Positions 9,015 through 18,068 of a DNA stretch of 64,000 nt are shown here, piece after piece. A model generated the notes under the pieces. That model saw only the letters and a program-made list of their open reading frames with translations, ran no database searches and had not been told where the DNA came from. The translations under genes and the position numbers were made by a program. Origin of the DNA: Oscillospiraceae bacterium (GTDB taxonomy: Bacteria; Bacillota; Clostridia; Oscillospirales; Ruminococcaceae). The stretch covers positions 20,570 through 84,569 of the forward strand of contig JAQVCU010000002.1 of assembly GCA_028689635.1 (NCBI GenBank). The letters run 5' to 3'. The first letter of the stretch is position 1; each line of letters begins with the position of its first letter.

Positions 9015-10517
9015 CTATAGAAGGGAAAGCCCGCTTTCGATGACGCGGATCACCGGGGCAAAGCCGACGCCCAGCGCGAAATTGGCGATGAGGAACAGCA
9101 CCACGGAGAACACAAAGGCAAGGCCCGGACGAACCTTCTGGACCGGCGCGTCCGCGCCCTTTTTCACAGGGGTCCAGATGGCGATGACCGCCGGGATGTA
9201 ATACAGGGCGTTGAGCACCGAGCTCGCGGCCAAAACAAGCAGCGTCCACCACATGCGCCCGGGCTCGTCCAGGCTGCCCATGGCGAAATAAAGCTTGGAG
9301 ACAAAGCCCGCCAGCAGCGGCATGCCGACCATGGAAAGCGCGCCGACGGTAAAGCCGACGCCGGCCAGCTTGTTGTCATAGGCGGAGCCTTTCAGGTCGT
9401 GAAATTCCTTTTTGTGGCCGCGGGTGGCGGAAAGGGCGCCCGCCGTGGCAAAGAGCATCGGTTTTGTGAAGGCGTGGGCCAGAATGTGGAAGCAGGCGGC
9501 CACCACGCCCAGGCCGGTGCCCATGCCAATGCCCATATAGATGTAGCCGATCTGGGCGACGGAGGAATAGGCCACCATGCGTTTGATGTGGGTCTCCTTC
9601 ATGGCGCGCAAAGATCCGGCGATCATGCCGGCCAGGCCGAAGAAAAACAGGATGTTGTTGACGTGCAGCTCCCGGATGACCTCGATGGTGAACACCCGGT
9701 AAAACAGTTTGATGAGCAGGATGATATAACCTTTGAGCACCAGTCCGGAAAGGATGGAGCTGGAGGCGGTGGTGGCGGAGCCGTGGGCGCCGGGCAGCCA
9801 GCTGTGGAAGGGGAACAGGGCGCTTTTGATGGAAAGTCCCAGGGCGATAAGCCCCACCACGACGGTGAGGGGCATCGCGTAACGCCCGGTACTGGCCAGC
9901 TGCACCACCTGGTTTTGGATATCGCTCATCAGCAGGTGGCCAGTGATGCCGTAAAGCAGGATGATGCCGATGAGGAACAGGCCGGAGCCCAGCAGACTCA
10001 TGATGAGATACCGCAGGGTGGCCACAATGGTCTCGCCGGAATCCTTCGCCATGACGATGGCGCAGGCGGCGATGGTGTTGATCTCGATGAACACGTAGGC
10101 GGTGAACACGTCGTTGGTGTAGACCAAGGCCAGCAGGGAGCTGAAGAGCAGATTGATCATGATGAAGTAGAACTTCTGCTTTTCGGGCAGGATATCCTCA
10201 AAAATATCTTTCAGGCCGCCGCACAGGCAGAGCAGCATGACCAGAGAAAAGGCCAGCGCCATCAGCGCCTCCAGAGGGCCCGCCCGCAGCTCGTTGCCCC
10301 AGGGGGCGGGGAAATGGCCCATCATATAGGTGTAGCTGGCGCCGCCGTCCTGCATCAGGGAAAAAAGCAGGATGCCGGACATGGCCCCCACCAGGGCGAT
10401 CATGACAAAGCTGACCCGCTGCGCCATTTTTCCGTTTTTGAGGAAGGGTGTGATGATGCCGGCGAGCATGGCCAGGAAAATGGAGAAGAAGGGAAAGTTA
10501 TAGACAAAAGGCATCAA
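9015..10517 (-). CDS. MrpD/MnhD-like antiporter subunit (500 aa)
   Basis: YVFIEINTIAACAIVMA, LSIKSALFPFHSWLPGAHGSATTASSSILSGLVLKGYIILLIK; directly downstream of MrpC-like gene. Confidence 0.88.
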   Translation of the reverse strand: MMPFVYNFPFFSIFLAMLAGIITPFLKNGKMAQRVSFVMIALVGAMSGILLFSLMQDGGASYTYMMGHFPAPWGNELRAGPLEALMALAFSLVMLLCLCGGLKDIFEDILPEKQKFYFIMINLLFSSLLALVYTNDVFTAYVFIEINTIAACAIVMAKDSGETIVATLRYLIMSLLGSGLFLIGIILLYGITGHLLMSDIQNQVVQLASTGRYAMPLTVVVGLIALGLSIKSALFPFHSWLPGAHGSATTASSSILSGLVLKGYIILLIKLFYRVFTIEVIRELHVNNILFFFGLAGMIAGSLRAMKETHIKRMVAYSSVAQIGYIYMGIGMGTGLGVVAACFHILAHAFTKPMLFATAGALSATRGHKKEFHDLKGSAYDNKLAGVGFTVGALSMVGMPLLAGFVSKLYFAMGSLDEPGRMWWTLLVLAASSVLNALYYIPAVIAIWTPVKKGADAPVQKVRPGLAFVFSVVLFLIANFALGVGFAPVIRVIESGLSLL

Positions 10518-10897
10518 TGGTTATCCGCTCCCTTCTCTTTTTTGGCCAGGATCATGATCTCGTCCAGATTGAGGGTGCGGTACTTGAGATAAAGGCGCTG
10601 CACCAGGGCGAGGGAAAAGGCGGTAACGCTGACGGAAACGACGATGCCGGTGAGGACCAGGCCGCTGGGAATGGGGTTGACGTAGTTCTCCACACCGGTG
10701 ACCCCCTCCACCAAAATGGGCGCCAGGCGGCCCTGGATATAGCCTTTGGCGGCGAGGAAAAGATAGATGGCCGTATCCATAATGTTAAGGCCGATGATTT
10801 TTTTGATGAGGTTTTTATGAAGCAGCAGGCCCATAAAGCCAATGCCAAAGAGGATCACAGCCACCGCTTCGTAGTGGTCGATCAGAAGGTTTCCCAA
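10514..10897 (-). CDS. MrpC/MnhC/NuoK-like subunit
   Basis: 127 aa, 3 TM; IKKIIGLNIMDTAIYLF...NPIPSGLVLTGIVVSVSVTAFSLALVQRLY. Confidence 0.88.
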   Translation of the reverse strand: MGNLLIDHYEAVAVILFGIGFMGLLLHKNLIKKIIGLNIMDTAIYLFLAAKGYIQGRLAPILVEGVTGVENYVNPIPSGLVLTGIVVSVSVTAFSLALVQRLYLKYRTLNLDEIMILAKKEKGADNH

Positions 10898-10898
10898 C

Positions 10899-11804
10899 TC
10901 AGATCTCTCCTTTCGTGAACATGGCGTAAAAGCCGTACATGGTGCAGGTGACGATGAGGCCGACGCAGATATCCAGCGGAAGGATCAGGCCGGAGCTCAA
11001 AATGGCGCCGGGGGTGCCCAGGGGAATGCCGGTGGGCAGATGGTTGGCGCCGGTAAAGAAAGAGTAGCCCTTGGAGCAGGCGTACACCAGCAGGCAGGAG
11101 GTGGTGACGGCGGTAAAGGTCTTCTGGCTGAAAAAGCGGTGGAGCCGGATCATGCCGAAGGAGGAGGCGTAAAGGATCAGCCCCGCCCCGGCGATGGCGC
11201 CGCCGGAAAAGCCCCCGCCGGGGGAAAGGTGCCCGTTGAGGATGACATAAATGCCGTAAAGCAGGATACAGGGCACCAGGATCACGGCGATGCGCTGCAG
11301 GATCACGTCTTCGGATTTGTTTTCCACAATGAGCTCGCGGGCGGTGCGCAGATCCTCCTCGCGGTCGGTGTTGTTCTTATCGCGCAGCAGCAGGATCATG
11401 ACGCTGGTGACGGCCAAAAACAGTACGGAGGATTCGCCGAAGGTATCGAAGGCACGGTAATCGAGGATCATACCGGCCACGATATTGACGGCGCCGGTCT
11501 CCTCCAGGCCGCTTTCCACATAGCGCTGCACCACCTCGTTGGAGGCGGGGTTGTCCGCCCGGCCGAAGAGGGGCAGGGCGTTTACGGTGGCCATAAGCAC
11601 GCCGATGATGACGACGCAGAAAACGACGGCCATCACCCGGTAAAACGCGATAAAGCGGCGCATTTTTTTCACAGGGGGCTTTTTCTCCCGGGGGGCCGAA
11701 GGCGCCGGGGCCGCGGCTTTTTTCTCCCGGGGCAGGGGATCTCCCTCCACCCAGGCGGAAAGGCGGCCCCAGAGGGTGTGGGAGGCGGAATTTATCTTAT
11801 TCAT
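10899..11804 (-). CDS. MbhE-MnhB fused subunit of Mrp/Mbh-type antiporter
   Basis: 301 aa; N-terminal VVQRYVESGLEETGAVNIVAGMILDYRAFDTFGES (MbhE-like) followed by NGHLSPGGGFSGGAIAGAGLILYA (MnhB). Confidence 0.87.
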   Translation of the reverse strand: MNKINSASHTLWGRLSAWVEGDPLPREKKAAAPAPSAPREKKPPVKKMRRFIAFYRVMAVVFCVVIIGVLMATVNALPLFGRADNPASNEVVQRYVESGLEETGAVNIVAGMILDYRAFDTFGESSVLFLAVTSVMILLLRDKNNTDREEDLRTARELIVENKSEDVILQRIAVILVPCILLYGIYVILNGHLSPGGGFSGGAIAGAGLILYASSFGMIRLHRFFSQKTFTAVTTSCLLVYACSKGYSFFTGANHLPTGIPLGTPGAILSSGLILPLDICVGLIVTCTMYGFYAMFTKGEI

Positions 11805-12048
11805 CTCGGGTACCTCTCAGCTGATGGACTTTTTTAAGCGTCAAAAAGAACAGCACGCTGGTGACGCCGGCGCCCACGGCGGCCTCGGTAATGGCCAGAT
11901 CCGGGGATTGCAGCAGCATCCAGATGATGGACATGATAACGCTGTAGGACATATAGATCAAAACCGCGTTGAGCAGATTTTTGGAGAGGTTTGCCGCGAC
12001 GGCGCAGACAAGCAGGAACCCCAGCAGGATGTATTCCAAAATGGTCAT
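11797..12048 (-). CDS. MbhD-like (DUF4040) subunit
   Basis: 83 aa; LLQSPDLAITEAAVGAGVTSVLFFLTLKK. Confidence 0.85.
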   Translation of the reverse strand: MTILEYILLGFLLVCAVAANLSKNLLNAVLIYMSYSVIMSIIWMLLQSPDLAITEAAVGAGVTSVLFFLTLKKVHQLRGTRDE

Positions 12049-12359
12049 TTCTCGATCACCTCATATTCTTTGTCCAGATGGCGGCAGGTCATGGTCTCCG
12101 CCTTGGCGATGATGTGGCTTGCCACGGGGCTTGCCAGCCACAGGAAGATGATGATGAGCAGCATCTTGAGGGAATGGAAAGAGAAGCCGCACAAAACGAT
12201 GAGCCCCAGCAGGATGGAGAGGGCTCCCAGGGTGTCGCCCTGGGCCGCCACATGCATCCGGTTCAGGACATACTTAAAGCGGAAAATACCGATGGTGGAA
12301 ACGATGTAAACAAACAGGCCGACGGCGATGAGGGCCGCGGCGATCAGGATACGGATCAT
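12045..12359 (-). CDS. MnhG-like subunit
   Basis: 104 aa; GIFRFKYVLNRMHVAAQGDTLGALSILLGLI. Confidence 0.87.
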   Translation of the reverse strand: MIRILIAAALIAVGLFVYIVSTIGIFRFKYVLNRMHVAAQGDTLGALSILLGLIVLCGFSFHSLKMLLIIIFLWLASPVASHIIAKAETMTCRHLDKEYEVIEK

Positions 12360-12688
12360 TGTTGTTCCTCCTCCTTCTGTCGGCGGGCCTTTTCCTCCAT
12401 TTCATGTACCCGGCGGCGGGTCATGACCAGGCGGCAGAGCACCACCACGGCGATAAAGCTGAGCATGGCGTAGATGATGGCGATGTCCACCAGGAAGCTC
12501 TCGTCAAAGTAGACGGAGAGCAGGCACACCACCATGATGGTCATGGTGCCGATCATATTGGTGGCTACGATGCGGTCGGTAAAGCGAGGGCCGCGGATGA
12601 CGCGGATCAGGCAGCAGACGATGGTGACCGCAAGGACCAGGATGGCCGCCAAAAACATGATATCGGTAAATTGATTGGGCTCAAACAT
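12356..12688 (-). CDS. MnhF-like subunit
   Basis: 110 aa; CCLIRVIRGPRFTDRIVATNMIGTMTIMVVCLLSVYF. Confidence 0.87.
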   Translation of the reverse strand: MFEPNQFTDIMFLAAILVLAVTIVCCLIRVIRGPRFTDRIVATNMIGTMTIMVVCLLSVYFDESFLVDIAIIYAMLSFIAVVVLCRLVMTRRRVHEMEEKARRQKEEEQQ

Positions 12689-13151
12689 GCAGCGACTCCT
12701 CCATTTCCTTGAGCTGTTTTTGAAAAACCAGGTCTTCTATGCCCTGGGCAAAGGAGCTGTCCAGCGCGTGGACGGTGAACTCGTCATCCTCCAAAGAGAC
12801 GGTGATGGTACCGGGAGTGATGGTGATGGCGTTGGCCAGGGCTACCCGGGCCATCTCGGTCTTGAGAGGGGACCGGAAACGCACCAGCTTTGGCTCCACA
12901 ATGGGTTTGGGAGAGAGGACGATCTTCATCACCTGGGCATTTGCCTTTAAGATCTCCCAAAGCAGGGTAAAGCCGTAACGGATCAGCCGCAGGATCAGGC
13001 GGGCGGCGTTGAGGTCATACCGCGGGCTGTAGCCCATCACCTTGCAGGTAAACCAGTACAGCGCGGCGGAGATCACCAGCCCGAAAATGCAGATCTCTAC
13101 CGTGACCTTTCCGTTGAAGATGATCCAAAGAACGAAGAATAAAATAAACAT
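12681..13151 (-). CDS. MnhE-like subunit
   Basis: 156 aa; PKPIVEPKLVRFRSPLKTEMARVALANAITITPGTITVSLEDDEFTVHALD. Confidence 0.87.
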   Translation of the reverse strand: MFILFFVLWIIFNGKVTVEICIFGLVISAALYWFTCKVMGYSPRYDLNAARLILRLIRYGFTLLWEILKANAQVMKIVLSPKPIVEPKLVRFRSPLKTEMARVALANAITITPGTITVSLEDDEFTVHALDSSFAQGIEDLVFQKQLKEMEESLHV

Positions 13152-13368
13152 ATCCTCACCTCTGACAATTGTTGTTTTCTGCCCGGCAAAAAAGGGCCAA
13201 AAGCCGGCGCATAAAATTAGCCCCGGCCCGGCTTTTTGAAAACCCGGAGCAGAGCTGGAGCCGCGGAACCTCCACGGGAAAAAGCGGAAAAGAGATTTCC
13301 ATTCTATACATATTTATATAGGGGGTCATCTCGTTTTTGCCACAACTGATTATGGAGGAAGAAAGACG

Positions 13369-13406
13369 AAAAGTCAAGGGCCGGAGTTGACTTTTCTGTT
13401 TTTTTG
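13369..13406. terminator. Hairpin terminator between HD-domain gene and antiporter operon
   Basis: AAAAGTCAA-GGGCCGGAG-TTGACTTTT then CTGTTTTTTT; T/C-rich on the other side. Confidence 0.6.
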
Positions 13407-13466
13407 ACGGATTCGGCGGATTTGTGCAATCTAACTGACGGCAGGACGTCCCTTTTGTCACTCCTG

Positions 13467-13988
13467 TCAATCAAAAGCGCCCTCCAAAGTGGGCTGCGGC
13501 ACGCTTAAAGAGGAAAGCCATCGCCAGGCCCCAAAGGCACGGTAGAGATGCAGCATCTCGATGGAAGCGCACAAGGTATCCACCAGATTTACCACAAAGG
13601 ATTCCCGATGGCGGGGGACGCGGCGCAGGGTGAGAGGCCACATGTGCTTGAGGATAATATCCCGCTCCAGGTCGGAAAGGCCGTGGGCCTCCGCGTTTTC
13701 CAGCGCCATCTGCGGATGGATGAGCAGCCGCCGCCAGCGCCCTACGGAGAGGGAGTTCCAATCGCAGAGGTAAAGGTCGTGAAGCAGGCCCGCCCGGGCC
13801 GCCGCCACAGAGTTGAGCCGAAGCCTGCGGCAGATGGAAAAGCTGAGATAAGAGACAAAAATGCAGTGATCCAGACAGCTGATCTTCCCGCTGTGCTGGC
13901 GGATCCGCTCCATCGAGCGCACATCCGGCTCAAGAAGCAGGTCCTTGACGCAGCTCTGGAATTCCTCCAGAGTTTTATGGTTCCACAT
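13467..13988 (-). CDS. HD domain-containing phosphohydrolase-like protein
   Basis: 173 aa; DHCIFVSYLSFSI...AGLLHDLYLCDW. Confidence 0.75.
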   Translation of the reverse strand: MWNHKTLEEFQSCVKDLLLEPDVRSMERIRQHSGKISCLDHCIFVSYLSFSICRRLRLNSVAAARAGLLHDLYLCDWNSLSVGRWRRLLIHPQMALENAEAHGLSDLERDIILKHMWPLTLRRVPRHRESFVVNLVDTLCASIEMLHLYRAFGAWRWLSSLSVPQPTLEGAFD

Positions 13989-14514
13989 GGACGGTGGTCA
14001 CTCCCCTGTTTTGATAGACGGCGAATTTTCTTTCTCTCGGCGCAAAACAGCGCCTGATGAAGAAAGTATACGCGCTCCCGCAGGCGGTTGCAACAGAAAA
14101 ACTGTAAATTTTTTGCGCGGGCCGGTTATTCTAAAACGCGGCGGGACGGCGCGCCGCCCCGCCGCGTTCCATGAGCCTCCCCCCAAAAAGACGGAGGCCG
14201 CCGCCCCGGCAAAAAACAAGAGGATATCAAAACAAAAAATACAAATTATGAAATATTTTTACAAAACTTGTAACAGATGGAAGGGGTAAGTAGTTATATA
14301 GGGTGAAAACAGCAAAAAGCGTTTTCGGGTTCCCCGCACAGGCGATTTCATCCGTGGGGAACAGCGTATCAGCATGCTCTGGCGGCCGCCGCGCCGCCGC
14401 GCAAAAAAGCTTTATCCCCCGCGTTTACGGGTGGCATAAGGACAAAGAGGGAGGGAGAGCCCCTCTTTGGCATAGAGAGAAAAATCTCGAAAACTTAAAG
14501 GAGGAAACAGACTT

Positions 14515-15519
14515 ATGAAAAAACTTTTGGCTTTGATCCTGGCTTTGGCGATGTGCGCCGGCATGGGCGTTATGGCCTTCGCCGCCGTCGAGGACATCGA
14601 GTTGGACGGGGAAACCGATTCTTATGAGATCGAGTTCCCGCTCGGCGATTACAAATTTGGCGATCTGAAAGTCACCGCCAAATGGGATGACGGCAAAAAA
14701 TATGTGGACAGCGTCGAGCTGAAAAAAGACGGCAACACCTATCTGGCCGTCGTCAACCTGGCCGACTACTACGGCACCGACGATCAGGATATCTCCGGTA
14801 CCCTCACCATCAAAAAGGGCTCCAGCAAAGCGAAGAACATCAATAGCGACGGCTGGGCCGAAGGCGAGTATGATGTGGACCTGAACATTGCCTGGAAATC
14901 TCAGGAAGGCCCGGACGACGAGGACTTTGAGGCGGATATCGACAAAGCCAGCGGCTATGTTATCGCCCCCGACAACGCCAACAAAAACGGCGTGTTCACC
15001 TTCACCGAGAACGATGCGCAGTATGAGGTCAAGCTGGCCAAGCAGGACGACCTGAACCTGTACTACACCAGCAAGCCCACTTCCGACATCAAAAAGCTGA
15101 TCGTGAAGAACAGCTCTGCCAGCATCGAAGTATTTTCTTTCCCTGGCAAACCCTCTTTCGATTTCTCCGGCACCCTGACCTATTATGTCAGCGACGGCGA
15201 TGAGAAATGGTATATGTACGAGTACGACGACGGCAACCTGAAGGAAGTTGGCAAGTACGACAAGGACGACGAGTGCTTCACCCTGAAGACCCGCACCCTG
15301 GGTACCTACCTCATTTCCGACAAGAAGCTGAAAGAGACCGCTTCCAGCGACGCTTCCAGCAGCGAGGACGCTTCCTCTTCTGGAAATTCCGGCACCGGTA
15401 GCGGCAGCGGTACCACCGGGAACCCCAGCACCGGCTCCAGCGATTTTGTCGGCGTGGCTGTGGCTCTGGGCGCCGTTTCTCTGGTAGCTGCAGGCGCAGT
15501 TGCCCTGAAAAGAAAATAA
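14515..15519 (+). CDS. Secreted surface protein with C-terminal NPxTG sorting-like signal (paralog 1)
   Basis: 334 aa; signal peptide MKKLLALILALAMCAGMGVMAFAA; Ser/Gly linker; NPSTGSSDFVGVAVALGAVSLVAAGAVALKRK; SD AAAGGAGG. Confidence 0.85.
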   Translation: MKKLLALILALAMCAGMGVMAFAAVEDIELDGETDSYEIEFPLGDYKFGDLKVTAKWDDGKKYVDSVELKKDGNTYLAVVNLADYYGTDDQDISGTLTIKKGSSKAKNINSDGWAEGEYDVDLNIAWKSQEGPDDEDFEADIDKASGYVIAPDNANKNGVFTFTENDAQYEVKLAKQDDLNLYYTSKPTSDIKKLIVKNSSASIEVFSFPGKPSFDFSGTLTYYVSDGDEKWYMYEYDDGNLKEVGKYDKDDECFTLKTRTLGTYLISDKKLKETASSDASSSEDASSSGNSGTGSGSGTTGNPSTGSSDFVGVAVALGAVSLVAAGAVALKRK

Positions 15520-15560
15520 TTTCCCCGCTGACCTTGGATAAAGGATAATAGCAGCACCCC

Positions 15561-15597
15561 AGCCCCGGCCACTCTCCAGGCCGGGGCTCTTTTTTTG
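15561..15597 (+). terminator. Rho-independent terminator after surface protein 1
   Basis: AGCCCCGGCC-ACTCTCCA-GGCCGGGGCT then CTTTTTTTGC. Confidence 0.9.
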
Positions 15598-15702
15598 CTT
15601 TTTTGCGCCGCCGGGGTCTGGAAAGATGAGGGGACGCCGGGAGAAAACGGAAAAAACCGGCGCAAAGTGGAAAAAACCTCCTGAAAAGGGAAAAAGCTTG
15701 CA

Positions 15703-15731
15703 TTGAGGGCGGCCCTCCGGCCCCGTATAAT
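15703..15731 (+). promoter_or_regulatory. Candidate sigma-A promoter of surface protein 2
   Basis: TTGAGG-17 nt-TATAAT. Confidence 0.55.
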
Positions 15732-15799
15732 GCATTTACCGGCGGAAGAACGGAGAGCTTCCGCGGAAAACAACATACCCGATACAGGAGGAAAACACA

Positions 15800-16768
15800 T
15801 TGAAAAAGACAATGTCTGTTCTTTTGGCCGCAGCCTTTGCCGCCACCAGCGGCCTGACTGCCTTTGCGCAGGGGGAAGAAGCGTATACCGTAAAACAGAA
15901 CCCCTGCGCTACCGTAGAGATCCCGCTGGGGCTGGAAGAGAGCGTGGATCTTGACGATCTGCGGGTTTACAACAAGCTCACCTCCGGCAAATCCGCCGTG
16001 GAATCCATCGAGCTGGACCGCGGGGAAAACGGCGAGGATTCCCTGATCCTCACCCTGAAATCCACCTATGGGGTGGAGACCGAGGAGATCGAGGGCGAGC
16101 TTCAGGTGAAGAAAAAGACTTCCGGCACCCTGGTCAAAACCTTTGCGGTGGATTTTGACGTCAACTGGGACAAAGCCGAGCTGAGCCAGGACGCCGAGCT
16201 TGCAGAGACGGTGGACAATGAGGCCCCGGTATACGAGTTCCATTCTTCCAACAAAAACGTGACCTTCTCCTTCGACGGCGTGGACGCCAGCTTTGAGGTT
16301 CGCCTGGAGGATCAGGACGCAGTAAACATGCATTATTCCACCAAGGCGGATAAGGCCATCACCCAGGCCAACGAGGACGCGGATCTCGCGTTCCTGAGCT
16401 TTGACGGCGCGCCCACGTTCGATTTCCGCGGCACCCTGACCTATTATGTGGAGGATACCGATAAGGACTGGTACCTCTATGAGATCGGCAGCAAAGGGGC
16501 CCTGAAAGAGAGCGGCGCGAAATACGACGAGGAAGAGGGCGCTTTCCTGCTGAAGACCAGCACACTGGGCAGCTATGTCCTCTCCGACACCAAGCTGAAA
16601 GCTTCCAGCGCCGCCGCCGGTGAAAATACCGATCAGGATGACGGCGAGGATAAGACCGAGAACAACCCCAACACCGGCTCGCGGGATTTTGTCGGGACCG
16701 CCGTGGCCCTGGGCGTGATCTCCCTTGTGGCCGCCGAAGCCCTTGCCGTAAAGAAAAACAGCAAATAA
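15800..16768 (+). CDS. Secreted surface protein with NPxTG sorting-like signal (paralog 2)
   Basis: 322 aa; signal peptide; NPNTGSRDFVGTAVALGVISLVAAEALAVKKNSK; clear similarity to neighbour. Confidence 0.85.
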   Translation: MKKTMSVLLAAAFAATSGLTAFAQGEEAYTVKQNPCATVEIPLGLEESVDLDDLRVYNKLTSGKSAVESIELDRGENGEDSLILTLKSTYGVETEEIEGELQVKKKTSGTLVKTFAVDFDVNWDKAELSQDAELAETVDNEAPVYEFHSSNKNVTFSFDGVDASFEVRLEDQDAVNMHYSTKADKAITQANEDADLAFLSFDGAPTFDFRGTLTYYVEDTDKDWYLYEIGSKGALKESGAKYDEEEGAFLLKTSTLGSYVLSDTKLKASSAAAGENTDQDDGEDKTENNPNTGSRDFVGTAVALGVISLVAAEALAVKKNSK

Positions 16769-16795
16769 GCCTTTTGGCGCGATCCCCAAAAAGAA

Positions 16796-16829
16796 CCGTT
16801 CGGCCCCTCTCCAGGCCGGACGGCTTTTT
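16796..16829 (+). terminator. Rho-independent terminator after surface protein 2
   Basis: CCGTTCGGCC ... GGCCGGACGG CTTTTT. Confidence 0.8.
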
Positions 16830-16874
16830 GCGCGTTTTCAGCTGTTCTTTTTGCGGGGAAGGAGCAATTATCCA

Positions 16875-16902
16875 TTGAATTTTATGGAATATCAGGTATA
16901 AT
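16875..16902 (+). promoter_or_regulatory. Candidate sigma-A promoter of surface protein 3
   Basis: TTGAAT-16 nt-TATAAT. Confidence 0.6.
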
Positions 16903-17004
16903 GATATTAACAGCCCGCCGGGAAAATCGTTCTCAGGCGGCGCGTCGAGCAAGGACGCCGCGGCAAAATTTTTGCCGCCGGCCTGCGAAGGAGAGGTATG
17001 ACAG

Positions 17005-17958
17005 ATGAAAAAGATACTGGGATTGGCTTTGGCGGCGGTGGCCTGCCTGACGACCTGCATCTGCGCCTGGGCGCTGGACCTGGAGAGCGTGGATGATTTT
17101 AACGATTACATCGTAGCGCCCGGCAGCATCATCGATCTGGAGATCGACGGAGATTTCAGCGATAAGGTGAACCAGCGCAACCAGATGCGCGTAAAAATGG
17201 ATTACGACGACGGGAAATCCCTGGTGAAAAGCGCCACGATCTACCGGGATGACGACGATGACTACTTTGTCCGCATCCGCCTGGTGGAGGCCGAGATCAT
17301 GACCCCAAAAGAACTGCAGGCCACGGTGATCGTATCCACCTCCACCAGCGAAGTGGAAGGATATATCGACACCCTGGTCGGCTATCGGGAGACCTATACC
17401 GACAAGGACAGCCGGTCGGTGAGCCTGGCGGTGGACAACGAGAGCCCGGTGATCGTTTTTGACGAGTATAACACCTTTGCCTCCCTGTATATCCGGGATC
17501 AGGGGGAGTTTCAGGTAAAGCTTACGGATCAGGACGCGGTGAACATGCGTTACAGCACCGATCTGATCAAAGAAGTGGAGCAGGCCCACGAGTACGCCAC
17601 CCTCCGTTACCTTACCTTTGAGGGCGCGCCGCAGTTCGACTATGTGGGTACGATGGAGATCTATGCCAACAAGGGTTCCTATCTGTACCAGTACGACGGG
17701 ACAAAGCTCGCTCAGGTCTCGACGACCTACAGCGGCGGCGCCCTGGTGTTTAAAACAGACGCTCTGGGCTGCTATGTGATCTCGGACCGTGCGCTGAAAA
17801 ATGTAGACGCCGCGGTGCAGCAGCCGGTGGAGACCCCTGCCGCCGAGAGCGGCGAGACGGGCGCCAATTCCGGGAAGGTGAACCCCGAGACCGGCGCCGG
17901 CGCTGCCGCGGCGGTGCTGCTGGCCGCTTTGGCTGGCGCTTCCCTTTTGAAAAAGTAA
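17005..17958 (+). CDS. Secreted surface protein with NPxTG sorting-like signal (paralog 3)
   Basis: 317 aa; signal peptide; NPETGAGAAAAVLLAALAGASLLKK; shared QVKLTDQDAVNMRYST and FEGAPQFDYVGT blocks. Confidence 0.83.
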   Translation: MKKILGLALAAVACLTTCICAWALDLESVDDFNDYIVAPGSIIDLEIDGDFSDKVNQRNQMRVKMDYDDGKSLVKSATIYRDDDDDYFVRIRLVEAEIMTPKELQATVIVSTSTSEVEGYIDTLVGYRETYTDKDSRSVSLAVDNESPVIVFDEYNTFASLYIRDQGEFQVKLTDQDAVNMRYSTDLIKEVEQAHEYATLRYLTFEGAPQFDYVGTMEIYANKGSYLYQYDGTKLAQVSTTYSGGALVFKTDALGCYVISDRALKNVDAAVQQPVETPAAESGETGANSGKVNPETGAGAAAAVLLAALAGASLLKK

Positions 17959-17976
17959 ATCTTGAAATGACCGCAG

Positions 17977-18016
17977 CAAAGCCTCGCCCGTGAGTGACTC
18001 TGGGGCGGGGCTTTGT
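17977..18016 (+). terminator. Terminator-like hairpin between surface proteins and pilus-like locus
   Basis: CAAAGCC(T)CGCCC...GGGCGGGGCTTTG; weak T-tract. Confidence 0.5.
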
Positions 18017-18068
18017 TGGGACAGGGGGCGTTGGCCCCTTTGCCCGGCGACGGAAAGGATGGTTCAAC

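Noticed and set aside
13369-13406. Small RNA ending at the T-rich hairpin on the plus strand
   Set aside because: No promoter or plus-strand gene feeds into it; better explained as a bidirectional terminator for the minus-strand HD gene
14285-14514. c-di-GMP (GEMM) riboswitch upstream of the surface protein
   Set aside because: A CACAGG motif in a loop is suggestive, but the rest of the GEMM consensus (GGACGCAAAGCC..., GGUAGGUAGCGGGG) is not present
14425-16789. Long minus-strand ORFs (436 and 492 aa) across the NPxTG genes
   Set aside because: Plus-strand genes have signal peptides, SD sites, sorting signals and paralogy; minus ORFs cross terminators and have no domains
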